NCBI RefSeq assembly: GCF_015832195.1
Contig: NC_052026.1
Location: forward strand, 20,865,013 to 20,929,012
Reading direction: 5' to 3'
DNA from: Motacilla alba alba
Taxonomy: Eukaryota; Chordata; Aves; Passeriformes; Motacillidae
DNA: 64,000 bases
A program made the translations under genes and the position numbers. The notes beneath the pieces were generated by a model. It did no database searches. It saw nothing but the letters and a program-made list of their open reading frames with translations, and was not told where the DNA came from. Within the stretch, counting starts at the first letter, position 1. Each line of letters opens with the position of its first letter. Of this stretch, positions 44,947 to 56,000 are shown piece by piece.

Positions 44947-46066
44947 GGCTCTGGCACCATTCTTACTCTCATCCCACCCAATCAAAAGAACTCTGGGAAG
45001 AAGGTTGTGATCCTTGGCAATCCCCCAAACTGCACCATGGGCATGGGGAACAAAAGAGACCTGCTGATGAGGAGGAATTTTCCTGAAGTGATTGCTGACT
45101 TTGAAGCATATCTGTTAAGATTAATCTCCTCTCCTCTGCTGATGAGGCTGGTGGCTTGTGGAGGCTACTGTGCACTCCCTCACACATGCATTCACAGCCA
45201 GAAGCAACATTCCCTTCTCCCCTTCCCCATCCTCCTTCCCCCTCAAAAAGGAACACAGCCTGGTTGGAAGAGAAGTCTGGAATTTCTAGCAGGGAAGCTT
45301 TCTTCTCTCTGCAGCAAGTGAGCAGTTGCTCCTTCTTTCTGCTGTCTTTTTTTCCCTGGGGTGGGTAAGGCGTGTTGTCATTCATTTCTAGCTGGATTCC
45401 TTCAGGCATTTTCATCTGGGACTCAGATGGGGTCTTGGGGAATGCCAAGCTGCCCTTCGTCTTTCTTCTTGTATCCCCTAGGTCTTAAGGGGCTGGAGGC
45501 TTCTTATGACCTACTCAGTGCATTATTGTATACACGCACTTCTTAGTTATGTGCTGCATACCAAGAGCAAGTGAGGCCTTTGGAGTTCATCTGCAAACCT
45601 GGAACACAGTGCAGGAGAAGAGGTGCTGGTAAGAGTTGGTAAAATTGCTTCGGTGCTGTACTTGAAAATGAAGCCCTTACACCTGAATTTTCTCTCCTTC
45701 CATCAGCAGGCACAGCCATGCAGATTCAGTCTTCTGTAGCTTCCCCAGAAAGTGAAGTGTGTTATGAGAGATGTAGAGATAAAAGGAGCAGCTGGTTTTC
45801 TACCACATACGGTTTCAAAGTCTTTCAACCTGTTAGTTGTGGTTTATGGGTAGAAAAGACACATTCAATTTTGTAGATCAGTTTTTGGGCAAGGGCTTTG
45901 CTCCTGCTGGAGGACTCATCAGAGACTATGCTGCAAAGTTGCTCTTCCTGGTTATTCCAGAACTTCTCCCCAATTTTATTTCCAGAGCCTGTTGTAGACC
46001 CCCTGGGTTCCATTTGAGTTACTTCTGACTGGGATATTTGTGTTGTATCTGTAATATTGGCACTGA

Positions 46067-46072
46067 AATAAA
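46067..46072 (+). terminator. AP1G1: Proximal polyadenylation signal AATAAA of AP1G1
   Basis: Canonical hexamer (ctgaAATAAAgacc) about 1.1 kb after the stop, followed by a T-rich stretch (ccttttcccatttttttac). Confidence 0.6.
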
Positions 46073-48696
46073 GACCATGCAGTTTAAAGAGACCTTTTCC
46101 CATTTTTTTACTTAGTTGATCCTTGCTCCCCTTTCAGAATTAATGTGCCAGTTCACATTCAGACTGAAAGTAACTAAACTGTGTTTTGAATGGAAGCCAG
46201 TTGTTTGAGTATTTGGATCCAAAGATGCAAGGTCTGGTTGGTACCCCTCTGAGTTCACAGAAAGCTGTGTTCAGGGATGTCCCTGCAGGAACTCCTGCAA
46301 GGTGGTGCAGTTCTGGGCAGTCTCTAGGAGGTGATGTGTAAGACAGACAAAAGCACAGTGTGACAAACTCCAGATGTTCAGTGCTCTTTAGGATATATCT
46401 TAGGATACATCTTAGGTCTTCATTTTTGAGTGTGCTGGTAAGCTGAAGGTTGGGCACTTCTGCTTCAGTTCTGTTCTAGGGCTTTCCAAATCATTGAGTG
46501 CTGTGAGCACTAACTTAGACATAGTTTCTTGTGTCCACAGAAATGCTAACAGTGGGCTTCAGAACTTGCCAAAAATATTGCAAGAGTGATCCACAGTGTA
46601 CTTAGGGAAAACTGAAGACCTGTTCTGCCCTTGAATTGAGAGCAGGAGGCCACTGAGGGTTGTTCAGTCTGGTCTGGTCTTGACTGCATTAAGCAATATA
46701 ATGTAGGACTGACACTAATTAAAGTGCTGGTCCATGTGTAGTGGAGTAAATTTATCTTCTCTTGAAGGGTACTTTTGCTGCCTTACTGATTGAACTGATT
46801 TGGGCCTTTGGATTAGCAAAGAGCTTTTTTTTTTCCCTGGAACTGGCATCAGTAGGGTTATAAAATCTAGAAGAACAATGTATGATTTCCTTAAAATTAA
46901 CGTTGGGTTGTGGTAGGGTCATGCCTTGGTTATCAGTGGAGAGATCTATCCTGTGCTTAGCTGGAAGCATCATGAAACAGGCAGTTTTGCAAGAAATGGC
47001 TGAATCAGGGTCCATTTCTGGTGCTTGAGTATTTAGCTTAATCGTTTTCACTGCAGTTGTGGTTATTCATTGCCCCACTAGCTCAAGCTCAGTGTTGAAG
47101 ACTGAGCATGTTAAACCCATACCCCAGTGAGCTCTGAGAGCGTCCCAGATAAAAAGCTAATGGGAAGTCTTTGCCTTGGTTCCTGAACTCCTCCTAAGCT
47201 CTGTCATTCTCTTCACAGAGTTGTACATGATCACTCGTACTGAAAGCCAGCATGCCTCGCTCTCCCTTTGGTTTTGCTGGGAAAGAGCACTGGTACAGGA
47301 AATTAGATGGGAAGGAAGAAGAAAATGGTCTCTCGCCTGGCCAGTTTGTTGCAACAGAGTTGGGAACAGTGTATGTTGTCCCTCTTGTCATGCTTGTTTT
47401 CTGTCCCCTAGAGCAGCTGTCCGTCTCTGGTAACCTTGCGGGGTGAATTCTTTCTGTGTTCTTGGCTCCTTCAGCCACCCTTGCACTGTGTCTGTGGGGA
47501 AGTGGGCATTTCGTCCTGTATTTGAGTCGAGCTGGAGGAGGCGATGCGTGTACCCAAAATATGCTTTGCAGGAAGCCCTCCCTTGGCTATGAAGTACTCC
47601 TTTGTAGCAGCCAAACATTCCAGTTGTCCTTGGAGCTCTCCCCTCCTCACTAAGGGATGGATGCTGATATTACACAAGAAGGAAGGCAGGCTTCACACCT
47701 TCCCTATCTGCAATGCCAGATAATGCTGCTTGCTCCTTGACCCCCACGTGCATTTCAAGCTCTGTGCTGCTGCTGTGGTTTTCCTCTGGAGCGTGCTCGC
47801 ACGCCTGAGGCACTCCAAGCATACCCTGAGTCCTCTTCCCGCCAGTTGAATGCAACAATTCTTACAGGTCTGGTCAACGTTTTCCTTGCTTCAGTGTAAG
47901 GGGGATATAAAGGCAGCAAGATATGGACTTCTTGGCTAATCTTACTAGTATCTGCATGGGAGGCTTTGGGACTGGGAGACACTGGATGTCTTTTTTTCCA
48001 AGTGAATGTATTTTCAGTCAAAAAATGACAGAAACGATAGTGGCCATAATGGGCCTGAAGGGGGAGGAGACATGAAAAGGTCCTAAAAGTTGACTTTGTC
48101 CAGGTCTTGATGGCACAAAATATGGCCTTGAACAACCTATTGAAGCAATAGCAGTGAGGGGACTGTCTTTACAGTACCTTGGATCTCTAACTCAGAAGAT
48201 ACTGAAGCAGCTGGGAAAGGTACCCGTGCCTTGCCTAAGGCTGGTACTAGCTGTGAGCCGCAGCAGCAGTGACGCTGGTGCACTTTTGTGTGTTCATTTT
48301 CTACTTGGAGGCTGTGAGGGAAGGAGCTGCTGGACTGCTTCCCTTTTAACTTTCACTCTCCTCCTGCATATTTCTTTTTCTTTCGTGATGTTGTAATTTA
48401 AATTTTACACAGAGCCCCATCCCACCTCTTTGACAGTATAGAGAAAAAAAAAGGCAAACAAAAAATGACTACAAACCCCCAACAAACCCAAATTTAAAGT
48501 GAAAAACATGCCATTTGAGGCAGGGCACCTGTTGGCACTTGAAATTCTGGAGACCTATTTTTGAGATGTGAAAAATTTAGGTAAATGCTGAGTCATAGGT
48601 GAGTGAGGAGCTTAACAGATGTAAACATTTACATGGGATGCATTAGACTTCTGCTGTGTGTATTGTCTTTTGGTTGAAACAAATTATGAAGTGACT

Positions 48697-48702
48697 AATA
48701 AA
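48697..48702 (+). terminator. AP1G1: Distal polyadenylation signal AATAAA of AP1G1
   Basis: Canonical hexamer (gactAATAAAatgag) 3.75 kb after the stop and about 0.6 kb before the PHLPP2 promoter, followed by T- and GT-containing sequence. Confidence 0.5.
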
Positions 48703-48720
48703 ATGAGTCAATATTCAATG

Positions 48721-49300
48721 ATTTAAAATTGCCTTGTTGCTTTCTACCAATACAGTGGGATAGAATGTTTTGATTCTTAATGTTTGGCCATGGCTACATC
48801 AGATGACGCATAATAGTAAGGTCATGTTTTGTAAAAACTTTACAGGAAGTTTTGGAGATTGAGGTGGGTGGACAGTTGCAAAACACTTGAGCAGTTCCTG
48901 TGGAATACTATCCTGAGAGCGAGCGTGTTAGTTACGAGCAGCAATGCTTGTCTAGATGCTAGAAAGGTGAGGTGGGATCTGAACACAAGGAATGTGTTTG
49001 GAGCCTGCTCTGGGAACCCGTTAAAAGACCCCTTTCCTACTCCATGTGCCTCTTGGACAAGGATTGTCACCATAATTTCTGTCCCCACGTGTGCCTGCTT
49101 TGTGTTTTCTAGTCACAGTCACATTTCACTGGATGACCTTTCATGCCTTTTCAAACGTGTAATTTCACTGTGGGGAAGGTGGGAGGCTTTTTTTAATGTT
49201 CTTGATCCTGTTGAGGCAGAAGCAGTGGCTGCCCTAAAACATACTCAAATTCTTGCAAACTGTCACGATGGCATTGGTAGATTATGACGTCACTAGTCGT
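48721..49300. other. Spacer between AP1G1 and PHLPP2
   Basis: No gene is visible. It becomes the PHLPP2 promoter at its right end, where a CRE palindrome lies at 49285-49292. Confidence 0.5.
49285..49292. promoter_or_regulatory. PHLPP2: Full CRE palindrome TGACGTCA upstream of PHLPP2
   Basis: A perfect CREB/ATF site (attaTGACGTCActag) at the left edge of the PHLPP2 CpG island, about 590 bp upstream of the proposed start codon. Use is inferred from position only. Confidence 0.5.
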
Positions 49301-49571
49301 TATTGACATTATTAGTAGCAGCCACTAGTTAAGAGTGGCAGAGCTTACGCGATGGCCGTGCAGGGCAGCAGGAGCACGGTGCCGTTTGGCTGCAGAGCAG
49401 CGCAGCTCCAGCGGCGGGGCGCTGATGGTGACAGGCGCCGGAGCTGTGCGAAGGGCGAGCGGTGACAGGTGCGTTTGCAGCGTTCCCGGGAGCTTCGTCT
49501 TTTCCCCGCCCGGCTGGCGAGCGGCTCGCAGCCGGCACCTCTCGCTGCTGGCAGGCGCGGAGCCCGGGGCG

Positions 49572-49790
49572 CTCGGCCCGGCTCGGCTGCGGCGCGGTCC
49601 GGCTCGGCTGCGCGGTCCGGCCCGGCGCGGCTGCGGTGCGGTGCGGTGCGGTGCGGCTCGGCTCGGCTGCGGCGCGGTCCGGCTCGGCTCGGCTGCGGCG
49701 CGGTCCGGCTCGGCTCGGCTCGGCTCGGCTCGGCTCGGCTGCGGCGCGGTCCGGCTCGGCTCGGCGCGGCTGCGGCGCGGTCGGCCGGTG
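49572..49790. repeat. CGGCT/GCGGT pentamer and ~26-bp compound repeat array
   Basis: The array has blocks of tandem CGGCT separated by GCGGCGCGGTC. Seven perfect CGGCT copies span 49706-49740. A GCGGT/GGTGC run lies around 49631-49656. It ends about 85 bp before the proposed PHLPP2 ATG, so it is promoter or 5' UTR. It is length-variable by nature and prone to assembly error. Confidence 0.85.
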
Positions 49791-49873
49791 CCGGCGGGGC
49801 GGGGCCTGGGCCGGACGGCCCGTGCGCTTCCGGGGCGGGCCCGCGGAGGCCCGGGCTGCGGCTCTGGCCGGCG

Positions 49874-50017
49874 ATGGGGGAGGCCGGGCCCGGTGCGGGG
49901 CCGGGGGCCGGGCTGGGGCCCAGGGAGCCGCAGGAGCCCGAGGAGGACGAGGCGGCGGCGCCGGGCGGCGCACGAGGGTGCCGGGCCGGATCCCGCGGCG
50001 GCATCCGGGTGCTGAAG
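49874..50017 (+). CDS. PHLPP2: PHLPP2 exon 1, coding part (residues 1-48)
   Basis: ATG at 49874-49876; donor CTGAAG|gtgagg. Encodes [20 protein letters not shown] through GGIRVLK; phase 0. The composition is low-complexity, so the coding call depends on the in-phase join to exon 2. Confidence 0.7.
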
Positions 50018-53000
50018 GTGAGGAGGGGACCGCGGCCTCCGCCGCTCCGGGCGCCTCGGCGGGGTGGAGGGGAGTCGGCTGCGGGGCGCCGGGGACGCTT
50101 GCCCGCTGCGACCTTGGTCTTTGCCGTGCCAGCGGCTGCTGCCTGCGCGGAGCGGGCCGGAGCGCGGCCGCAGGCGGTGCTGACGCTCGGGTCTGGGCTG
50201 CCTTGCAGAGGAACGCCAAGCGCACCGGGAGCAGGAGCTGCCAGAGCAGGAGTCGCGTCGGTTCCCGTGAGAGGACCTGGCTGAAAGGGGACGTCGGACG
50301 AGGCTGCGTGTATGTTTATGGAAGAGACTCAGCAGCTGCGGCTCCTTCGGACTTGCGCCTGGTCCTCTGTACAGTGGACACCCAGGCCTCGGAGATCTGT
50401 GACAGAGAAGGGAGGAAAAACCTCTTTTTGCAGCTTCATGGAGACCTGGTCAGGTGAGGGCCAAGAAAGGATAAACCTGACTGAGAAATATTTTGTATAG
50501 GTTTGCGAGGCTCTTGTTCACCGTGTCCCTAGGCCTGCTGGCAGGGCAGGTAGGGAACAGGCATCGGTAGTAGCTGGCAGTCAAGTACAGCCTTGAGTCA
50601 TGCACTTCATGAAAATTAGGTAGTGGTGAAATAGAGGTTACACACCTCGTAGTTATGTGTTTTGACAGGGAGGGTTTCACTGTTGCGCCAGCCAGAAATA
50701 TGTCCTCATTTTCTGAGTAGAAACACCTTTTCATATATTCCTTTGTTATGTTCTGTGTTATGGAGATTTTAGCATCTGGACAACCTGATCTATTTAAGAG
50801 GCTGTAAACGGTTACTTTGAGACAGCAAAAGAAGTAAGGTGCTTTTGCAATTATGTCATTTAATATTTACGTGTGAGTAATTTTTTTTTGCTGAGAAGAG
50901 TTGACAGCTAAATAATTAAAGGCAGACGGAAATTGTAGCAAGCGTTATATAAAGAAGCCTTAAGCATCAGATGCCATATTTTATGCCAGAAGTTAATTTC
51001 GGCTGAAAATAGATGGCTCAGGGTTTCACGTGTGTGAACTTTATGCTGTGAGTGTGTTATGGACTCCTCTAGGTTTAGAAGCCCCCATACAGTTTGTTAG
51101 GATTTAAACTTTGCACTGATTCTTCTGGACTTAAGATTCAGTTATAAAATTGCCTCTCCTGTTCTCAGGGGCAAATAATTGCTGTGGTCTCCTTACTTAC
51201 AGGCTAAGCAGTTGATACAATGCATTTTGAACAGAGCTAGTGGTTGGATTTTTGATGTGAAATGAAGGTTACAGGTCGCATGTGTCCAAATCTTTAAACT
51301 CTGATGTTTGCTCTGTAATGGGGTGGGAATGCTGGTGGTGAGAGATGAAGAGAGAACAGGACGTGTTTAAAACTGACTGTTGGAAAAGGTTATTTAGAAC
51401 CATTTGCCTTACCCTGGTCAGGGTTACAGGAATTAGGGATGGATTAGTTAGAAACGCTGTATGAGAACAGGTGGACACTTGAACACTGCCACTGAGGCAA
51501 CTGAAAACCTGTGTTTGTTGCTTGAAAATTTTGTAAGGAAGTTGGCATGTTTTGGACCCTAATAGCAAGCAGATTTTCCAACATTTTTAAGGAAGAGCAG
51601 AGCCATTTGTGCAGATCATGAAAAAGCTTAGGTAAAGCTTGTGGATGTGTTCAGAGAGATACATTTTGACTTTATTTAACTTCTGAAGTGGCTTTTGTAT
51701 TTGATTTTTTTTCAGCCTCTCTTTTCTCATGCTAGCTAGTGTGCCTGTCTTTGATTTGTAGCAGATTTTGCACTGGATTAGCAAATTGGCAGCAAATTGC
51801 TGCCACCCTTTTGGAAGCAAGTACTGAGCTGTAAATTATTACTTCCCACTCCTTTTGCCTCTTGGTATGTCTAGGACTTGACCAAGATTTGTCAAAAATT
51901 TTGTAGAGTTCTTGGTTATGATGTGTCTATTCCTAGTAATTCTCAGAGGGTGTTTGTCACAGGAGAGATCCTTGAAATACTTCCCACTGGAGTGGTTCTT
52001 GGCAGGGAAGCAGGAGTTACAAGTATTGCTTCAGTAACACCTGTGTTAGTAGCAGGAAGCAGACCTGAGTGGTATCTACTTGCTTATGTCCACAGGAAGA
52101 TGACAGAGTGCTCAAGATTATCCTCATGCCCTGTTAATTCCTTCCTCGAACAAACTTTACCAATTACTTTAATAACATGTTCACTATACAAATTACTTCG
52201 CTAATATCTGATCACATCTTACCATAACTACATGCATCTTCCAGACAGCTTCTGAATTCTTCACCCTTTTAATATCAGCAGGTGACTTTGTTTCCAGAGC
52301 ATGGCAGATGTTGGTTTGGCACCTGACTTGGAAGTCTGAAAGCTGTATGGAAGAATAGCAGAAGCTCTTTTATGTATTCAGTCTAAATATTCAGCAGTGT
52401 TCTTGTGATCATTCTGTTTCCTTTTCAATTCTGTGAATTCAAGTCAGTTTCTGTAAGAACTTTTTCTTTTCCACAATGCACCTCAAGGATCTTTAGCTTT
52501 CTCTTAGCCAGAATCCTTCTTTACGCTTGTATCTCTTCATATCTAGAAATTATATCTTCCTGCAGAGGGAAGGGTTGAACAAGAATTGCATGGATACCTT
52601 CTTTGCTCTGGATACCACTCGCAACAAAAATTTAAGCTTCCAAGATTCGAAAAGTTGACCCTTACTTATGGAGAGCTGCTGTTGCAACAGGAATGAAACT
52701 GAAACTGTTGCTCCTTCTTTTTAGCTTTTCTGTCTCCTTAAGCCTTTGCACCTGAGCTCCTGAGAGCTGCTGTGAGCAGAGGAAGCATTCAGTCCTTGGT
52801 GTGTGATACTGTCATTCATTGCAGTGAGATGTTGGACTGGGCTCTGAGCAGCCTGTTCAAGTTGAAGATTTCCCTGTCCATGGTGGCAGGTTGGAGTAGA
52901 TGACCCTTAAAGGCCCTTCCTACCCAAAACATCTGAGGTTCTGTGTTCTGATGTCATGGGGAGAAAAGCAATGCACAAGCCAATAAAACTCATTGGCTAG

Positions 53001-56000
53001 TATCTTACAAACTGGAAACTGTTATTCAGTGTAAGCATCTTGTTTTGGGTAAGGAGCTGTTTGAAGGAAGAAATGTGAACTCGCATTGTTCAGTTTGCCC
53101 CATTAATAACCTGTGGCTAAAAGGTAAGAGCTCAGCAGGGCATGAATGGAAGGGGTGCTGGGTACTGAGAAGTCAGTGCAGCAGATTGCTCTAGATGGTT
53201 TAGCATGCAGTATTTCCTGGAAAACACTGCTTTTCAGTATCACTAGGTAGATTTATGTAAAAGACAAGTGTACTAAATACTGCAAAAGAGAGGAAGGAGG
53301 CTATAAGTTGCCAAAAGATGCAGTTCAGGAGGACTTGTGCATTGGAGGGATATGAGTCTAGAGCAGGTTTGATCCAAGAACAGAAAACTTTGAGTTGAAC
53401 CAATGTGTGATTTTCTGAAGTCAGTGCATGGATACAGGGAACAATCATGTTAGTGCTTACAGAGTAGGGATAAACTAAAAAAAAAAAAAAATTGGTGGTA
53501 AAAATCCTTTTGAATAAAAGTAGACCCATTTTACTACAAGAATAGTTTTAAAAGTGCCTTGCTCCTTATATTGAAGAGGAAGTTTGAAATGTTTAGTGAT
53601 ATGGTTTATAAACTCCTGTTTAAAGAAGAGGAGACCATTGAGATCCAGTGACTGTAATCTGAAGCTAGTCACTTTCAGAGTAAAAATGGGGATTTTTAAT
53701 GTTGGATAATGAGTAGACCATTGGAACAATATAGTTTAACTCCTACCAAACATTTCAGTGCTTAATCTTTTACACTAATTTTTTTCCCTAAAATAAAACT
53801 TGTAATTTAGCAAGAAACTCTGTTGTTTTTATTGAAGAAAATCACAATACAGGGTCCCTGGAAAAAGTGAGAAGAGAGGATCAGAAAACATGTTTTCCAT
53901 TCTGAATATACTAAATCTGATGTTTCACAAGAACTTTCTCTTATTGCTGTTAATTCAGGCTAGCCACTGAGTCCTTCCTGTGTTCTGCCATAGTTCTAAA
54001 ACATCCTTTTAAATCTACTGGTTGAGATAACTTGCCAAAGCATAAGAATTTAGCCACTGATGTGAGCTGAAGAAAGTAGGAAATTTGTCTTATGTTTGCT
54101 TTGGGTTTTTTTTTAATGATTCTTCATGAGGATTCTTCAAATGCTTTGCTCTAAGCTGCGTTCAGAAGAAGAAGAATTTAAGAGTTCTTTTATATTTTTG
54201 AGGTATTATACATAGGGTTTTTTAATTACTTGGCATCTGCTTTTTTGGTATTTCTGGTTTTGTGTCTTGTCATGGATTCCTCCTGATGCTCCTTAAATCA
54301 TGAAATATATATACTCATCATGAATTGTGTGGCTTATGCCAGTTGCTGTTTCTCTGTGTTTTTCTTCTGCAATGTAATTCACAAGTGCTGCAGTTCTTAA
54401 GTGCTGCTTGTCAAGCAGGGAGCAGAGACCCAGGAGCCTGTGCTTGCCAGACCTTTTCAGAGGAGCAGAGCAGACGGTGTGTCAGTGTTCCTCACGCTTT
54501 AGCTCCTACTGAGACTTGTTTAATCTGTTTTGCATTCTCAAGCTTCTTTCTTGTATGTTTTGACAGGAGGCTGGAGCCCACAGAAAAACCCCTTCAGATT
54601 GTGTATGACTACTTGGCTCAGTTGGGTTTTGATGATCCTCTCAGAATGCAGGAAGAGGCAGCAAACTCTGATCTCAGCTGTATGATTCGCTTTTACAGTG
54701 GTAAGAAATTGTGTGTGTGCACACTGTCACTGTTCCTGCAGCTGTAACTATGAGCTGGAGCTTGGCTAAAGCCTGAGTCATCAGCCTGTTGGGTTTATAG
54801 AGGGCTACATCAAGCACCCACAGTACCAGTAAGCATTTCTTAAAATAAAGCATTTTAAAGATTAATAGAAAAAAAATCACACTTCTGTAGTTTTCTTGAT
54901 TCTATCCATGACTTGAGAAAAGACAGGTCTGCAGGAGGGCACAAGATTGCTCTGTTGTCTTTAGATTCAAGTATTGCAACTGATGACTCAGAGCTCCCAC
55001 TGGGAGTTCTGTTTAGATGTGCATGAAGATTGTATTTACAAAAAGTTTGTGGATAGGGGCAAGGAAGCTCCTGGTCAAATACCTCCACAGCCTTTTAATA
55101 GTGAAGAGTGAAGGTGCCAGCTGGTTAATAATAACACAGGCTGCCATCAGAATCCTAGGGCTTTGGACTGCAGAAGCAAGACTTTGGAGTGTGGCCTGTT
55201 GAATTGGTTTGGGCAGGAGACAGTATACACACTGAGGATGTTGCTTGTCCTCTGCGTGAGACTTTTTTTAAAAGTGCAGTTTGTCCACTTGTTCTTTACA
55301 ACAACTGGTTTTGGATGTTAGAGCCGTGTTATTTGTACTCAGAGACGAGAATGAAGAACATATGGACAGTAAATGCCAACGTCCCCTTTTTCTTCAGAAA
55401 AGCCATGTCAAGTGGAACAGCTGGATCGCATCCTGCTCTCTGGAGTCTATAATGTCCGCAAAGGGAAGACCCAGCTGCACAAGTGGGCAGAGCGCTCAGT
55501 CACTCTCTGTGGTACATGCCTCATTGTGTCCTCAGTGAAGGACAGCCTTGCAGGGAAGATGCACATCTTGCCTCTCATTGGAGGGAAGGTAAGGCTGGTT
55601 TTTTGGTTAGTTCCCTGTAGCCTGGGAAGGAAGAAATGTAGTAGTGATAGGAATTGCCCACAGGAGATTAATGTAGGCTTTTTTAACAGATTACTGCATT
55701 AATGTGCCCAACCTCTTTCTACTTTGCTTAGGTAGTAGTCTGAAGGCTAATAAAATGAAGAAACACTAGTTCAGCTTTCACAGCAGTAGCCAGTGTGCAT
55801 GGGCACTCTGGAAATTACTACTTCTTGTATCCATTTCAGCAGAAAGATGTTAAGTAGGATTTACTTCTGTGTTTTTCTCCAGTGACTGCAGCTATATTTT
55901 CAGCAAAATGCAATGTTACTGGTGGTCAGTAATACTTCACCCTGGAGTTCAGGTCAGTTGCAGTTTGCTGGCGCTTAGGCAGACTGTTGCTGTCAATTCT

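Larger units (their letters stand above)
44947..48720 (+). other. AP1G1: AP1G1 3' UTR (inferred, with two possible ends)
   Basis: The stretch after the stop codon has no coding signal. Hexamers at 46067-46072 and 48697-48702 predict tails of about 1.1 and 3.75 kb. Human AP1G1 has a 3' UTR of several kilobases, which favours the distal site being used at least in part. A short direct repeat (ttaggatayatc) lies near 46390-46420. Extent is inferred. Confidence 0.5.
49320..50210 (+). promoter_or_regulatory. PHLPP2: PHLPP2 CpG-island promoter, 5' UTR and first-exon region
   Basis: A sharp switch from AT-rich spacer to very GC- and CpG-rich sequence. It contains the CGGCT repeat array (49572-49790) and exon 1. 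The transcription start is not determinable. Long open frames on both strands here arise from base composition. Confidence 0.65.

Noticed and set aside
44947..48720. Several 60-160 codon frames after the AP1G1 stop
   Set aside because: None has a recognisable domain or splice context; they are scattered on both strands of a presumed 3' UTR.
49329..50225. Long open frames on both strands across the PHLPP2 CpG island (up to about 300-330 codons)
   Set aside because: They are Arg/Ala/Ser/Pro/Gly low-complexity translations of the CGGCT array and CpG-rich sequence. Only the segment from 49874 to 50017 joins in phase to a recognised exon.
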